Shown: positions 22,064 to 32,886 of the stretch, one piece after another
Numbering within the stretch: position 1 is the stretch's first letter
Layout of the letters: every line of letters starts with the position of its first letter
Origin: Brasenia schreberi
Taxonomy: Eukaryota; Streptophyta; Magnoliopsida; Nymphaeales; Cabombaceae
Length of the DNA stretch: 64,000 nucleotides
Assembly: GCA_036023115.1 (NCBI GenBank)
Contig: JAYKKT010000041.1
Coordinates: 6,746,501-6,810,500, forward strand
Direction: 5' to 3'
Notes under the pieces: model-generated
The model's database searches: none
The model's input: the letters and a program-made list of their open reading frames with translations, nothing else
Told to the model about the DNA's origin: nothing
Program-made: the position numbers and the translations under genes

Positions 22064-22955
22064 TGTGACGAACGCGACGCTAGCACGTGCCATGCGCACG
22101 CGCCATGCACACACGCCGCACGCATGATGAGCACATGCACCGACACTGGTGGAGCATCTCTTCGACACATAGGAGTCGTGTCATTGTACATACATGTAGT
22201 GTGAGTCCTTGTACATACTTGAGTTGTGTTGCTCAAGTCTTGTAAGGTCGAGTGGGTCATGTAATGTCTAGAGTGTCTAGGTGAGCCGGGTCACTAGACT
22301 AGACATGGGTTAGCCTAACTAAGTAAGGTTAGTGCCTAACTTAGAGTGGTAACAAGGAGGAATATTCCTTGGAATATCCCTTGGTCATGTATGGGTTAGT
22401 CCAGCCAACCGAATACTCTATAAATAGAGAGTGGATGGGCTTATAAATAGAGAGTGGATGGGCTGTTGTGAGGTATGAAGTGAAGTTGAGTGGAACGGAG
22501 TGAGTGTTAGGCGTGAAGTGTTTAGGTAAGCAGGGGCTCAACCCGAGTGAGAGAGGGTGTCTTGAAAGGAGAGAACCTCCTCAGCCTGGTTCAGAGTGAA
22601 CCGAGGCCAGTTCAGTCTAGCCGTGTCCATTAACTTCCTTTGTCAAGCTGGTCCGGTAGTGTTCAGTGCTTGTAATCTGATTATCGTGAAATAAAGATGA
22701 TGAGTGCTTTGGTTTCGTAAGCTAGTGAGGTGATCCTTCTCCTACGTGTGATATTAGCATAAAGCCGAGAGTGTTTGAGTGAACCTCATCGATGTCAACC
22801 GGAGGAGACTTCCGCAGCGGAAGAACGGAAGTTGTTTTACCGTGAAGAACAGTAAACATACGGTGTTCTGCGCTAGACTTGGGCTGAGGTGAAGAAGGAG
22901 TCTTCATCTGCGGCACAGGTACTTAAATTCGAATTTCGGATTTTAATCTGTGACA
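22064..22955 (+). repeat. 3' LTR of element in LEAFY
   Basis: 892 bp, direct repeat of 18108-18986. It differs mainly by a 23-bp tandem duplication covering the TATA box and by changes in the first 80 bases. Confidence 0.93.
22419..22464 (+). repeat. 23-bp tandem duplication with two TATA boxes
   Basis: Unit 22419-22441 is repeated exactly at 22442-22464, so TATAAATAGAGAG occurs twice. The 5' LTR has it once. Because reverse transcription makes both LTRs from one template, the duplication must be newer than the insertion. Confidence 0.9.
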
Positions 22956-23183
22956 GAGCTAATCCAGCCCGTTCTTCTTCCCTCGCGCAACTTCCCCCGG
23001 CTCCGTCACCACGAACAGGTCCTCACGTTGCCGATCTCCCGCTATCTTCACTCTAAACAACGCCAGCTCGCCTTGACGCCCTCTTCCGCCACTGGTTCTT
23101 CCCCTCCACCGCCATAGATTCCCAATCTCCTCCTCCGGCAACACCGCCCACCTTCTTCGCATGAACCGGCTCCTCGGACAACC
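22956..23183 (-). pseudogene. LFY: LEAFY exon 2, 5' part, with stop and frameshift
   Basis: The acceptor ACATATATAG/GG at 23184/23183 joins in phase to exon 1 (GAAG) to give QEG then [10 protein letters not shown]. This frame has a basic stretch ([15 protein letters not shown]) and then a TAG at 23053-23055. The conserved second half, [15 protein letters not shown] and [11 protein letters not shown], lies in another frame, so a one-base shift lies between about 23065 and 23035. The sequence ends at the target duplication, where TAC (Tyr) has become TAG in this copy. Joined with 18107-18019 the exon is 312 bases, one base off the expected frame. Confidence 0.93.
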
Positions 23184-24122
23184 CTATATATGTACACCGG
23201 CCCAAACACGAAAAGTTCTCCAGCATGAACTAAATTCTCAGACACACAAAGAGTTGAAAGTGGACGGTTTACGTATCACTAGAACACGAGAAAATCACGT
23301 GGTATTCTGAGTCATCTTTCGAGAAGCTCGTTCAAGCGAAGGAATTAATATTTTACTTCTTAAAGTCTGAGCTTCTTAGTATCGAACATTTCGAGTATAC
23401 CCGGCAATGAAACGCATTAGACACCATTAAGGAGACGATGTCAAAGTGCACACCCCTATGCCATTGCCAAATTTTTGTTCAAATTGTAATCAAATTTTAG
23501 TTTACCACAGAAGTTCGGAAGAGATTTTGCAGTCACATAATTTGTCCAAAAAACAAGGATAAAGACCATGATTGTATGAGGTAGACAATAGAGACAATAG
23601 AAAACCGAACGTTTTTACCCAACGTCTCACCAATAGCTACATATTTTGTCATCACTATAAGAACAGTTTTAAATAATAAGTATACACGCATGACCTGATT
23701 CTTGTGAGCAACGTTAAAATTTGTATACATTAGGATCGAGTGGCAAAAAGAGCAGTTAGAAGCTATATATATTTAACACCTTGTACAACGTGCATCTGAC
23801 TCTAAGTAATACATCAAAAGATATTGTGCTGTGCGAGAGAAAGAGAGACAGAGAGACAGGGAGGAGATTGTGATTAAAACCGGACGTGCAGAACATGTTT
23901 TCGGCATGAAAGAGTGCAGGGTTGACGAATATAGCAAAACTGTGGACTGAGGAAATAACACTATACTTAATACAAGAAAGAGAAGGAGAAAATATAACGA
24001 GCACGACAATCAAGTTTCTCGTGCGCGTGGAATGTGAGTGTGTGTGTGTGTGACAGAGAGAGTGAGGGGGAGCGGGGGCGGAATAAGAGTGGTGATGGTA
24101 CAAAGATGATCCGTTTAATTAC
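23184..24122 (-). other. LEAFY intron 1
   Basis: 939 bp with intact GT (GAAG/GTAATT) and AG (TATATAG/GG) borders, phase 1. It contains a short GT/AG-rich microsatellite near 24027-24065. No other gene or element was recognised inside. Confidence 0.85.
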
Positions 24123-24594
24123 CTTCCTGAGAGAAGGCGTCGAGGAGGTTGGTAGAATCAGGGGAGGCAAGGAGGTGTCGACGGCGAGAAGCGTCATCGT
24201 CAAAGAGCCACCGGCGTTCTGACCTCACGGCTGCTTTGATGCCATACCTCTCCCAAACGAGGAGATCCCAGCGGAAAACGTCCACCAATGTTGTCATCAT
24301 CTCGTCCAGCTCTTCGTCCTTCATGTTAAGAAGAGTGTTGGCCGTGAATCCCATCTCTGCCATCTTCGCCAAAGTGAAGTAACGGATGCCACAGTTCTGG
24401 AAAAGGTCCTCCAGGCCACCCAATTCTTTCTTCCGGCAGTATGGTGGTGGATCTGGTGGCGCTTGCGGCGACGCACCGACAGCACTCACGTGACCAGTGG
24501 CCGACCCCGGTACGTCGTGGATGAGGAGTCGGCTTGAAGGGGGTGCACGAGTGTCCCACTTGAACAAAGCTGCTGAGAAAGCATCTGAGTCCAT
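24123..24594 (-). pseudogene. LFY: LEAFY exon 1 (SAM oligomerisation domain)
   Basis: 157 codons from an ATG at 24594-24592 (MDSDAFSAALFKWD, the family's conserved start) to the GTAATT donor. Residues 16-58 are a Pro-rich linker. Residues about 59-130 are the SAM-type domain, with GGLEDLFQNCGIRYFTLAK, MAEMGFTANTLLNMKDEEL and RYGIKAAVRSERR. This exon has no stop or frameshift. Residue 114 is Trp in LLVWERYG, where relatives have Gly (GGG to TGG is one change). Because this exon is open, a truncated N-domain protein could in principle be made if the gene is transcribed. Confidence 0.96.
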
Positions 24595-24720
24595 ATTCGC
24601 TTCTGTTGCCTGTGTGCTGAGAGAAGAGGGAGAGATTTGTGTGTGAGAGAGAGGGAGAGAGAAACGGCGCTTTCTTGTCTATAAGAAATACCGATCCAGA
24701 ATATATGCATCCGTGCATAT
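24595..24720 (-). promoter_or_regulatory. Putative LEAFY 5' untranslated region and core promoter
   Basis: On the minus strand the 90 bases before the ATG are pyrimidine-rich (CT repeats at about 24640-24665), as in many plant leaders. A weak TATA-like GCATATATTC lies near 24698-24707, about 105 bases upstream of the ATG. I cannot identify known LEAFY regulatory elements. Confidence 0.35.
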
Positions 24721-26417
24721 GAATACTTCTATAATTATGTCATAAATTTTCCCTCGCAGGTTGTTCCGATGGATGTATATGAATGATGGGATGCCGCAAT
24801 GAAAGGATGCCATCTCCTTTCTGTCTTTATTCCTATCAGGTCCCAGTTAAATTGTTTAAAGCACGAAATTCGGAGCACTTGAGCACTTTGAACACGAGAA
24901 ACGCAAGAACCTCAACCACAGCTAGAGGGGGAGGTCAGGTCACGTTGGATTACTTTCGACGAGTGGGTCATATTAAATCTCCACCCATCATATTAATCGG
25001 AACCAGATTGAAAAGAAAACGGCTTAACCGGACCTAGAGTTAGAGATGCTCCAGTTTGGCTCTAGTTCCACTTTTTATAAAACTGAAATTAGGACCAGTG
25101 GTTTAAAGCATGAGTTCCACCATTTTTCTATTTCTTTTGAAAATTTTATTTTTTGCTATACATTTTATGATTTGAAACAGTTTGGAACTGAATCCAGAAT
25201 AAAAGAACAGAACCTACCAATTCCTAGTTATGTTCTCACAACCAAAACCAACCGTATTTATCATGCTTATGCCAAACAAATAATTAATATCTTTTATTGT
25301 GATAAACAACTTACGAGAAAAAAATACTTTAATTTGCTACAAGTTCACGATTTTTACTTCAATAGCTTAAATTTTTCTTAATTTCGTTAGTACCTACGTT
25401 GTTGGCCATTAATCAAAGAGAGATCATTCATGTTATGTTGTTAACTTTGGTCAACTTAGACCCAACACCATGGGACTTGATACAATCCGTACCTCATAGT
25501 TCACATCTCTCTCTCTCTCTCTCATTATCTCTCAACATTTTGCATTCTCTCTTCTTTGTTCTTGCATTTCTTTATTCCTGCTCTCTCTACATTCTCCGTC
25601 CTCTCTCTCTTTCTCTTTTCCTCATGTAACATTGCAAGACCAACAAACACCGAAGGAAAAAGAAGATGTGGCGGCTTCTATATCACAATTCATTTGGCAT
25701 CAGTATCCAGTGGTCATCTTCTTCTTCTTCCGTTCTTCCTAACCATTGTATCACCAGTTAAAGAAGAGACATGACTTGATCATGATTACGTTGGGAGGTG
25801 TCATGGTTAGGCCACATGCTTTTCTTAAATATAGCATGGCCCGGTTGCCACACCTCAAACAAGATAATGTAGCCAGCTCATGTCTCCTTTTTCTACTTGT
25901 CGCAACTACACCTACTTTCTTGAGGTGATACAACCAGTCTGCATAACCTCCCCTTTATGTATGGATAGATACACCTAAAACATATCTTATATATCATCAT
26001 ATGTTATATCCATATATACACTTGTTACATATCAAGTGTCACATGTATAAACATGTATTATACATATATTATATATTATGAATATAATGTCAGATAAGTT
26101 ATATTGCTTATGTTGCATGCTCTGTTGTATTTTCACATATTTTCATGAAACGTTTCTTTTGAATTTTATAATTGCCATGGCTTATAAAGGTGACGATGTA
26201 GCATAGGTGTAATGTCTGGTACAAGACTTATATTGTTACTGCATCATCAAAATGACAAAATGTTTTTTGGCTAACATAGTAAACAACTTCATTAACACTA
26301 AAAGATAAACCATGCCAAGCCGTCACAAGCAAATCATCCTGCAATATTGTTTAACTTTGAGATAGTATGTAGTATGTTTCCTAGGTCGCAAAGATAATGT
26401 CAATTCTTTAGGATGTT
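24721..26417. other. Region upstream of LEAFY, no gene recognised
   Basis: AT-rich sequence with a CT microsatellite at about 25507-25540 and 25590-25625. The longest + frame (25046-25381, 111 codons) has no family motif. Nothing else was recognised. Confidence 0.45.
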
Positions 26418-27340
26418 TGTAAACACATTTTTTTGGTCGTGTATGGACTTAAAACTTTGCTTGCAAAAATTATGCATGAGCGTACCAATAAGTTTACTCA
26501 AACTTGCTAAGAGATATATCTGACTATTTCTGCGATTGTGTACAAGTAGGTTCTTATCATCATAAGCCTTCTTGAACGGGTGCTTAAGGGTCAACCTAGA
26601 TGCTTATAAAGAGTAATTTTAGAATTCAGGATTTTCTCAAAATAATTTTCACTCGAAACAACTTTTTCAAAAAGTTATTCACTTGGCCAAACCGATTAAG
26701 GTTCTATGAAATAGATTTGGTTATGTTTTCCAGTAGGTGAGTTTGTATTTTTTTTTTTCTAATGATCCAAAAATCTCAAAAATTTTACCGAAACGAGAGT
26801 TAGGTATGAGGTTTTATTGGAGATTTTTATTTTTATTTTTGGTTCTTTGAATGATCGGAATTAAACTAGAGAAAATTTTTAACCAAATGCAATTCTGAAA
26901 TTGGGAACACTCTTTGTAACTGAGATACAAAGTTTCAATAAAAATAGTTTCATTGAAAATTTAACATCCATAGCTTTTCAACGAAACTATTTTTACATTA
27001 TTTGGACCAAATTATGATAGTTTTACTAGATGTCTATCGCATGAATTGTAGCACAGACATGTTCTATTTCAGGTTGGTCTGATTTTTAATGATGTTTTTA
27101 CTCAATCTTGCTTGTGTTCAAAATTTTTGAGAATTTTACCAGATGTTAGCCAGTATGTGTAACACACACGGACAAAATTTTAGAATATTTTGTTGAGAGA
27201 AGGTGGCTAGAAAATTCGGGGATTAAACAAGATTTATGTAGTATGTTGAAATCTCCATAATTTTCTTTGTAAAAACTAATTATGCATCCGATTTGATCAT
27301 TAATGATTTAGTGATCATTGAAAGAATTTTTTTGGAGACT
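26418..27340 (-). repeat. Truncated copy of the giant LTR family
   Basis: Starts at TGTAAAC (26418), the terminus of the giant LTR found at 39550-52184. It matches the inverted copy at 46083-47040 over the same blocks: the ACTTGC/GTTTGCTCAAACTTG segment, GCGATTGTG.ACAAGT, CCATAATTTTATT, and GCATCCGATTTGATCATTAATG. The match is clearly diverged and ends near 27340. No second terminus, so this is a truncated fragment. Confidence 0.6.
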
Positions 27341-28146
27341 TATGCTCGTTTGGGGATGTGCACATCTGTATATAAATCCCTGGGGCATATCTCTCGAAAA
27401 GGATAGCTCTCTTACAAAATATATACGATCATAGCCCAATGCCCGCCCGCAACACAAACTTATTGGTAATTAATTCACTATAAGAGTGCTTATACACTCA
27501 TATCATTGCATGTAAACATGACAACTATGTCCCTCTTATGACTTCTTGAATTGATTTGGAGGCAATCAAGAAAATAAAGAAAGGAAAGAAGGGATGATAT
27601 TATACGTAAGCATAGGGAAGATAAGGATGTATAATATATAATATATATTAAGGTAGAAGAAACAAAATATCATACAAGTGGAAGATCCCCTTACCTATGG
27701 CTCTTGCATGAATTTTGCAACAATTCTTCTGCTTACAAGAGGCTAGAGATGAAGACTCCGAGCTTACAAATGCACAAAATAAAAGAATGGAGGAGAAGAG
27801 GGGGAACCTAGCCGATCCTTCTTCTTCCTTGTACGATAACTTCTTGGCCGAAAATTTCTTGGGGCTGGATTCTTCTCCACTCGTGGCCTCCCTTTCTCTC
27901 TCTCCTTTTCTCTTGATCTTGATGATTTATCTCCTTAATTGTATCTTCCAATTCTCAACCTAAGGCTAGTATTAATAGACTCCTTAGCTGGCCTAAGAAG
28001 TCTCTAGAATAGGGAATATACTTGGAATAATTCCCCTTATAGTTTGTTCCATGGATGGCCTGCTCACATGGTTGATCCAACCAACCCCAATTTGGTTTGG
28101 GGCTGGTCACGTGGTTGATCCAACTCATCCTTGGCTTGGTTGGTGG
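27341..28146. other. Possible LTR or 3' end of gypsy element on the minus strand
   Basis: Lies directly downstream of an integrase fragment. A TATA-like TATTAATACTAGCC (minus strand) near 27965-27985 and a transcript-leader-like CT-rich stretch would fit an LTR, but I found no second copy or clear borders. The + frame at 27715-27963 has no motif. Confidence 0.3.
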
Positions 28147-29265
28147 CTAGTTACATGGCTTTTTCAAAACCAGATCCCTCACTTCAAAGTGGCGAGGTCT
28201 CATGTGTTTGCCATAGTGTCGGGCTATCCTTTGCCGGTATGCACGAGCATGGTCCATAGCAAGGAGTCGCCTCTCATCTAGCAAATCTAGTTCGGCCATC
28301 CTAGCATGCTGAAGCGTCTCTAGGGGGAGGCCGAGTGCAATGGATGTGTGGAATGAATGCAGTTGAGTATGAATGGGAAGAATGACATTTGTGCCATAGA
28401 CCAATTCGAATGGTGTGGCATTCGTGGGAGTTCGGATGGAAGTCCTATAAGCCCATAAGGCTTCATCCAGCTTCTCGTGCCACGTCCTACCCTTCTCTAA
28501 GGTTTTCTCAATTATACTAATGAGAGTCTTTTTGGTGGCTTCGGCTTGGCCGTTGCCTTGAGGGTAGTAGGGCGAAGAGAAGTGGTGAGTTATGCCATAC
28601 GTGTTGCACAACTTAACCATCCGCTCGTTCTTGAATGGGGTGCCATTATCAAACACAAGGTCTCATGAAACCCCAAATCGAGCCAGGATATTCCTCCGAA
28701 TGAAAGCCACCACATGTTGCCCCAGCATGTTGGTTAGGGAAATGGCTTCCACCCACTTGGAGAAATACTCCGTGGCTGCTAAAATGAATCGATGCCCATT
28801 CGAGGCTTTTGGAAATATTGGGCCTACGATGTCAAACGCCCACAAGGTAAATGGCCAGGGGATGACCACGGAATGCAATGCAGATGATGGGATATGAATG
28901 GCGTGTCCATGCACTTGACATGGATGACACTTCCTAACATGATCATGACAATCTTTTTTCAGGGTGGACCAAAAATAGCCGCCTCTAAGTATTTTCATTG
29001 CCATCATGTTGGCATTAACATGACCTCCACATTCTCCATCGTGGAACTCATGCATCACTATCCTAGCCTCCTCTAGATCGATACACCTAAGTAGGATGCC
29101 GGTAAAACTCTTTTTATATAAAACCCCACCTAGAATGGTGTATCGGGTCGAAATTTTACAGATGAATGCCTTATCTTTGGATGTGGTATCCTCGGCGAAT
29201 CCCCCATTTTCTAAAAATTGTTTTATGTCGTAAAACCAAGGTTTTTCAAGAAAACTGGGTTATTT
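28147..29265 (-). pseudogene. Ty3/gypsy integrase fragment (Tat-like)
   Basis: Minus-strand translation starts near 29265 with EKPWFYDIKQFLENGGF, typical of the RNase H to integrase linker in Tat-type gypsy elements. It continues LGGVLYKKS and a zinc region (HEFHDGECGGH ... CHPCQVHGH). The catalytic core has Asp in WAFDIVGP, Asp in FDNGTPF and Glu in NGQAEATKKT. A single TGA (CGA to TGA) at about 28664-28666 separates the two open parts. The C-terminus after LVLKKPCN is cut. Integrase would join element cDNA to host DNA. There is only light decay compared with the other gypsy remnant at 35350-37170. Confidence 0.88.
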
Positions 29266-31996
29266 TGGCAAATATCCAAGTCTTGTGTGGATGGGTTGGG
29301 CGCATGCCATATTTCTAAAGACCGGGTCCCTGATATTTCTTAATTGCATGCATCTTCATGCTAGAGCTTTTGCACTCCGGATTCTCCATTTATTACATTC
29401 ACACTGTGAGCATTATTTCTCTGTTGCTTATTTGAATCACTGGTATTTATTTTCAGGCTTCTTTAAGGATTTTATGTTCTGAGGTTGTAAGATTTGCTCA
29501 GAGCAAATGACTCGGGTTCTTAAGAGGGTGAATTGTAATAAAGGTTCTTACATATGGAGCGAGGTAAATTGTGGCATTGCATTAACATCCTTCTCCTCGT
29601 TAATGATGTGTGAACTTCCATCTTAACATCCTATAAGATTTTAGTTGGTTGCAGTGTTATTATAAGTTTGATATGGTTTGTTAAGTTACTTCTGTTTATC
29701 TTGTCATCTAGTGATTCTTTAACATGTATATGACCTTTGGTGGTACGTCACTTTTAGGTTCTTTTGAGTGTTTGAAATTTAACCGTCATGTTAGCTCCCT
29801 CAAATTGGACATGTGGTTTTATCCCCCTTGTCATTCATCTTTGCAACCAATGTTAACTCTTATTCCTTTTCCAAGTTGGATTGGACTTGTTTGTTGCATT
29901 ATATTAAGATCAGTTTTTAAAGCAATTGGTTCTCTACTTGTGGCATTGGTGGTGCCTTATATTGTTGGAAAATCAGCCTCACTCTTGGAAGAGCTTTTCT
30001 TCTTGATGGAAGAGGAATTTAGTACGTCTTGCATTTTGATGCTTCCTCATCTTTCTAGTTGTTTTCCAAATTGTCACCGATGTCTTCGACTTTTTGTTGG
30101 GAAAGTTTCTCTTTGAGCTTCTTTTGACTGAAAGATGTCAGATGACGAGAGAAGTTCAAAATATCTAGAAGGGAGAAAAACAGGAAATAACAGATTTTGT
30201 TGCTATTTTCTTTTGGAAGTATTTGAAAATCACGTCGAGAGGTAATGTTATGTGTAGCTGTTCAAAATACTGAAAAATGAGTTACCTCTTTCAATATCAT
30301 TATGGTCTCTGTCTTCTGGTCATATGAACATCATATTACTTGCTGATATTTTCTGTTGAAGCTATACTTTTCTCTAAAAGAACACAATATTTTCAAAATA
30401 TTGCTGAGATCAGTGGTTTCGTTTGAAAATGGTTCACTTGCAAGTGTTTGCATCCCCAAGCCGCACAAGGACGAAGCGGCATGCGGGACAAAGTATCACC
30501 TCTCATCTGCATGAATCATCACGTTGGATACTGTGCCACTTCATCGTACTTTACATGTTCCCTGCCTGCTGTTTGTGGGGATGACCCTTGTGAAAGAAGC
30601 AACTTCATGTTTTTGTCCATGATTTCAAAGATATCCTTAGGGACCTCCATGTTGTAGCCATCATGACTCCTGCAGCCTTGGCCATGGGTACTTCCCCTTA
30701 GGTATTAGCTCTCTCCGTGAAGTCTCATTATGTGTTGTCTTGGCCTATATTCTGAGAAATACAGTTCTTTGTCCTCGATGGTAGGTAGAATTCTGATGGT
30801 TATAAGTGGGCATGTGTCCATCTTTTCCCACCTAGAAGAAGGATATTTTTTATAAATACGATAACGAGCCATCGTTCAGTTGTCACCGAGTTATTGGCTT
30901 CAGGTCACTTCACCAATCCACTGGTCCTGCTTTAGTCCTTCAAGATTCATGGATGGCCTTCCCATAATTAAGTCGAGTGACTCCAGTCCGTTGTTCCTTT
31001 GGGTTTTTGTTGCAGTTGCAACATCCAAAGCGAAAGCCTGTTAGGCTTTTTTGTGTACGCTTTTTCCTTGTTTTCATTTGTTTGAAATTACTAAATGTTT
31101 TATGCACCCATATGGACTCAACCAGAAAATTATGAAGGGAGATCAATCAGTTTCTCTAGAAGGCTACCAAAACTTATCCCTAAAGCCCCTGAAGGATATA
31201 AGCAAGACAATGCAATAACTCAATGTGGATGTGCATTTATGTGCAATCTCCCTCTTCTTTTGAAATGTCAATAGCCTTCTGTTAATCTTTATCAAGATCA
31301 AAGCTTAAGTAGGTTGAGTTGAAATGGCCTCTCTTTGCCATGCTTGTCATTGGTCTTTGTGACTGATGTTAGTTCCTTGACGGATCTCTGGCTACACATA
31401 TAAGCTTATTTTCTTAAACCGAAGAGGTTAGTTAATATGTCGATGCTACTGTCAACTAAAGATTAAGGTTATGTAGTTCAAGATGAACCAAACCTGGTAG
31501 TGCATTACTCACCGGTCAAATTTTTTTTGGGTGTAATTAGCTTAAAACTCTCAGTTTGTATTGTAGGTTTTTGCAAATTACCTGCATGAATCTGGGGTTG
31601 CTGGTCAACCATATGGGGTGAATTTGTTCCTTGTGCATTATACTCACTACCGTCACACAGCATAAGCTCACTATGCCTGAAACCTTACCTTTTGATTTCC
31701 AGTAAATATAGGTTTCCAATTTGAATCTGTAGCAGGTTTATACACTTGATGTAATTGTGCAAGTGGAGTGTGTCATTCTCTGCATCATGGCAATATTGCC
31801 ATTTAGGATCTCCAATGAACTATACCTTATGGTGTGCCTACACCTTTTTTTAGTTATTCGTTTATCACCCACAATTAGATAACCGCCACATGTTTAACTT
31901 TTGGGCAAGATACTCAAACATCAGTTGAGTGATTTTGGAATTCTTTGCGGAAACATGAACCAGAGGCCCTCTATTCAGCTCAATGTTTTCTCCTAG
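29266..31996. other. Spacer before the L18ae-like gene
   Basis: No gene recognised with confidence. A + frame at 29724-30116 is open for 130 codons with a hydrophobic middle, but it has no motif I know and is not called. A 5' untranslated exon of the downstream gene may begin after TTTCTCCTAG at about 31996. Confidence 0.4.
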
Positions 31997-32071
31997 GTTT
32001 TGTTGTGTCCCCATGGTTAGGTGGCCTCTGAAGTATCCATACGCAGTGCATTGTGCATGTTCCTGACTCTG

Positions 32072-32819
32072 ATGGCGGATATGATGTTGAAAACAGGGGG
32101 AGCAACGGTACACAAGGACTGTGAGGGAAGATATTCTCTCATCAACGGTGCAGAAGACTTGCAGTTGGGGATATATGACAAGCCCCTTCCTTGTTTTGGT
32201 TGTGGCATAGGATGGTTCTCGTGAGTCTCTCTCTCCCTCTCTCTCACACACACATGTAGAGGGAATATGGGTGTGGACTGGGCAAATATTTATGCAGACA
32301 ATTGCACTAAGAAGAAAAGTTCATCCATTTTTCTTCAAGTAAAAGAGATGGAAATGGATTTACTTCTAAGAAAACGATGGTTGTATTGTTCCACTCAATG
32401 CATAGGAGGTTGTAAATCAAGTCTGTTGAAATTGTAATTTTGAGAAAATCTTAAAAGAAGAAGAGGAAGATCAAAAAAGTATTGAAAGGAGATAACACAA
32501 TGAAATGGGTTACGTTGAGTTAACTGTTAACATGGTACGGGATAAAGTTTTATGGAAATAAAGAATCCACGTAGCCAGCCCCATTTAGTACGGGAAAAGG
32601 CTTAGTTGTTATTTGGAGTCTGTTATGATTGTTCATTCATTGTGTAATAGATTTAGGTGTTTGTGGAAACTACACTTCATGGTCTCTGTTATTTACCAGG
32701 TTTCTTCTTGGACTTGCATTCCCCCTGATGTGGTACTATGCAGCCATCCTTTATTTTGGTAATTACTACCGCAAGGACCCAAGGGAGCGTTCTGGACTTG
32801 CAGCCTGTGCAATTGCTGT

Positions 32820-32886
<67 letters not shown>

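Larger units (their letters stand above)
18108..22955 (+). mobile_element. Pol-less Ty3/gypsy element inserted in LEAFY exon 2
   Basis: 4848 bp with LTRs 18108-18986 and 22064-22955, both TGTGA...TGTGACA. Primer site TGGTATCAGAGC is at 18990-19001. gag and a protease remnant are present, but reverse transcriptase, RNase H and integrase are absent. Target duplication is GAGGT (18103-18107) and GAGCT (22956-22960), one mismatch. The gag resembles that of the 1093-9424 chromovirus (same zinc-knuckle spacing and same order into the protease). It lies antisense to LEAFY. It would need proteins supplied by another element to move. The LTRs are nearly identical except at the first 80 bases and a 23-bp duplication, so it is younger than the chromovirus. 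Confidence 0.93.
16997..24594 (-). pseudogene. LFY: LEAFY/FLORICAULA pseudogene interrupted by a retrotransposon
   Basis: LEAFY is the plant-specific transcription factor that specifies floral meristem identity; it has an N-terminal SAM-type oligomerisation domain and a C-terminal helix-turn-helix DNA-binding domain. All three exons are here in the conserved order, with both introns at the places known for the family: between the Gly of QEG/LSEEP, and between CPTK and VTNQV. Exon 1 is 24594-24123, exon 2 is 23183-22961 joined to 18107-18019, and exon 3 is 17358-16997. Lesions are a TAG at 23053-23055, a shift between about 23065 and 23035, a 4.85-kb gypsy insertion inside exon 2, intron 2 ending CTG instead of CAG, and a 5-bp duplication at 17255-17269. 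LEAFY is usually single-copy in angiosperms, so this may be a decaying paralogue. Normal product can be excluded. Confidence 0.95.

Noticed and set aside
24149..24382. Antisense open frame over LEAFY exon 1
   Set aside because: Lies opposite the conserved SAM domain and has no independent signal.
16997..24594. Identity as NEEDLY, the gymnosperm LEAFY paralogue
   Set aside because: The exon 1 end (SRRRHLL...SQEG then LSEEP) and the VTNQV region follow the angiosperm LEAFY pattern, so LEAFY is the simpler call. A tree would settle it.
29724..30116. 130-codon + frame as a gene
   Set aside because: No recognised motif, no splice or promoter support; left as part of the spacer.
32629..32699. Continuous reading of the L18ae-like exon 2 upstream into MFIHCVIDLGVCGNY
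   Set aside because: A clear AG acceptor at 32698-32699 joins in phase with the donor at 32221 to restore the conserved GWFSFLLG, so the upstream part is intron.
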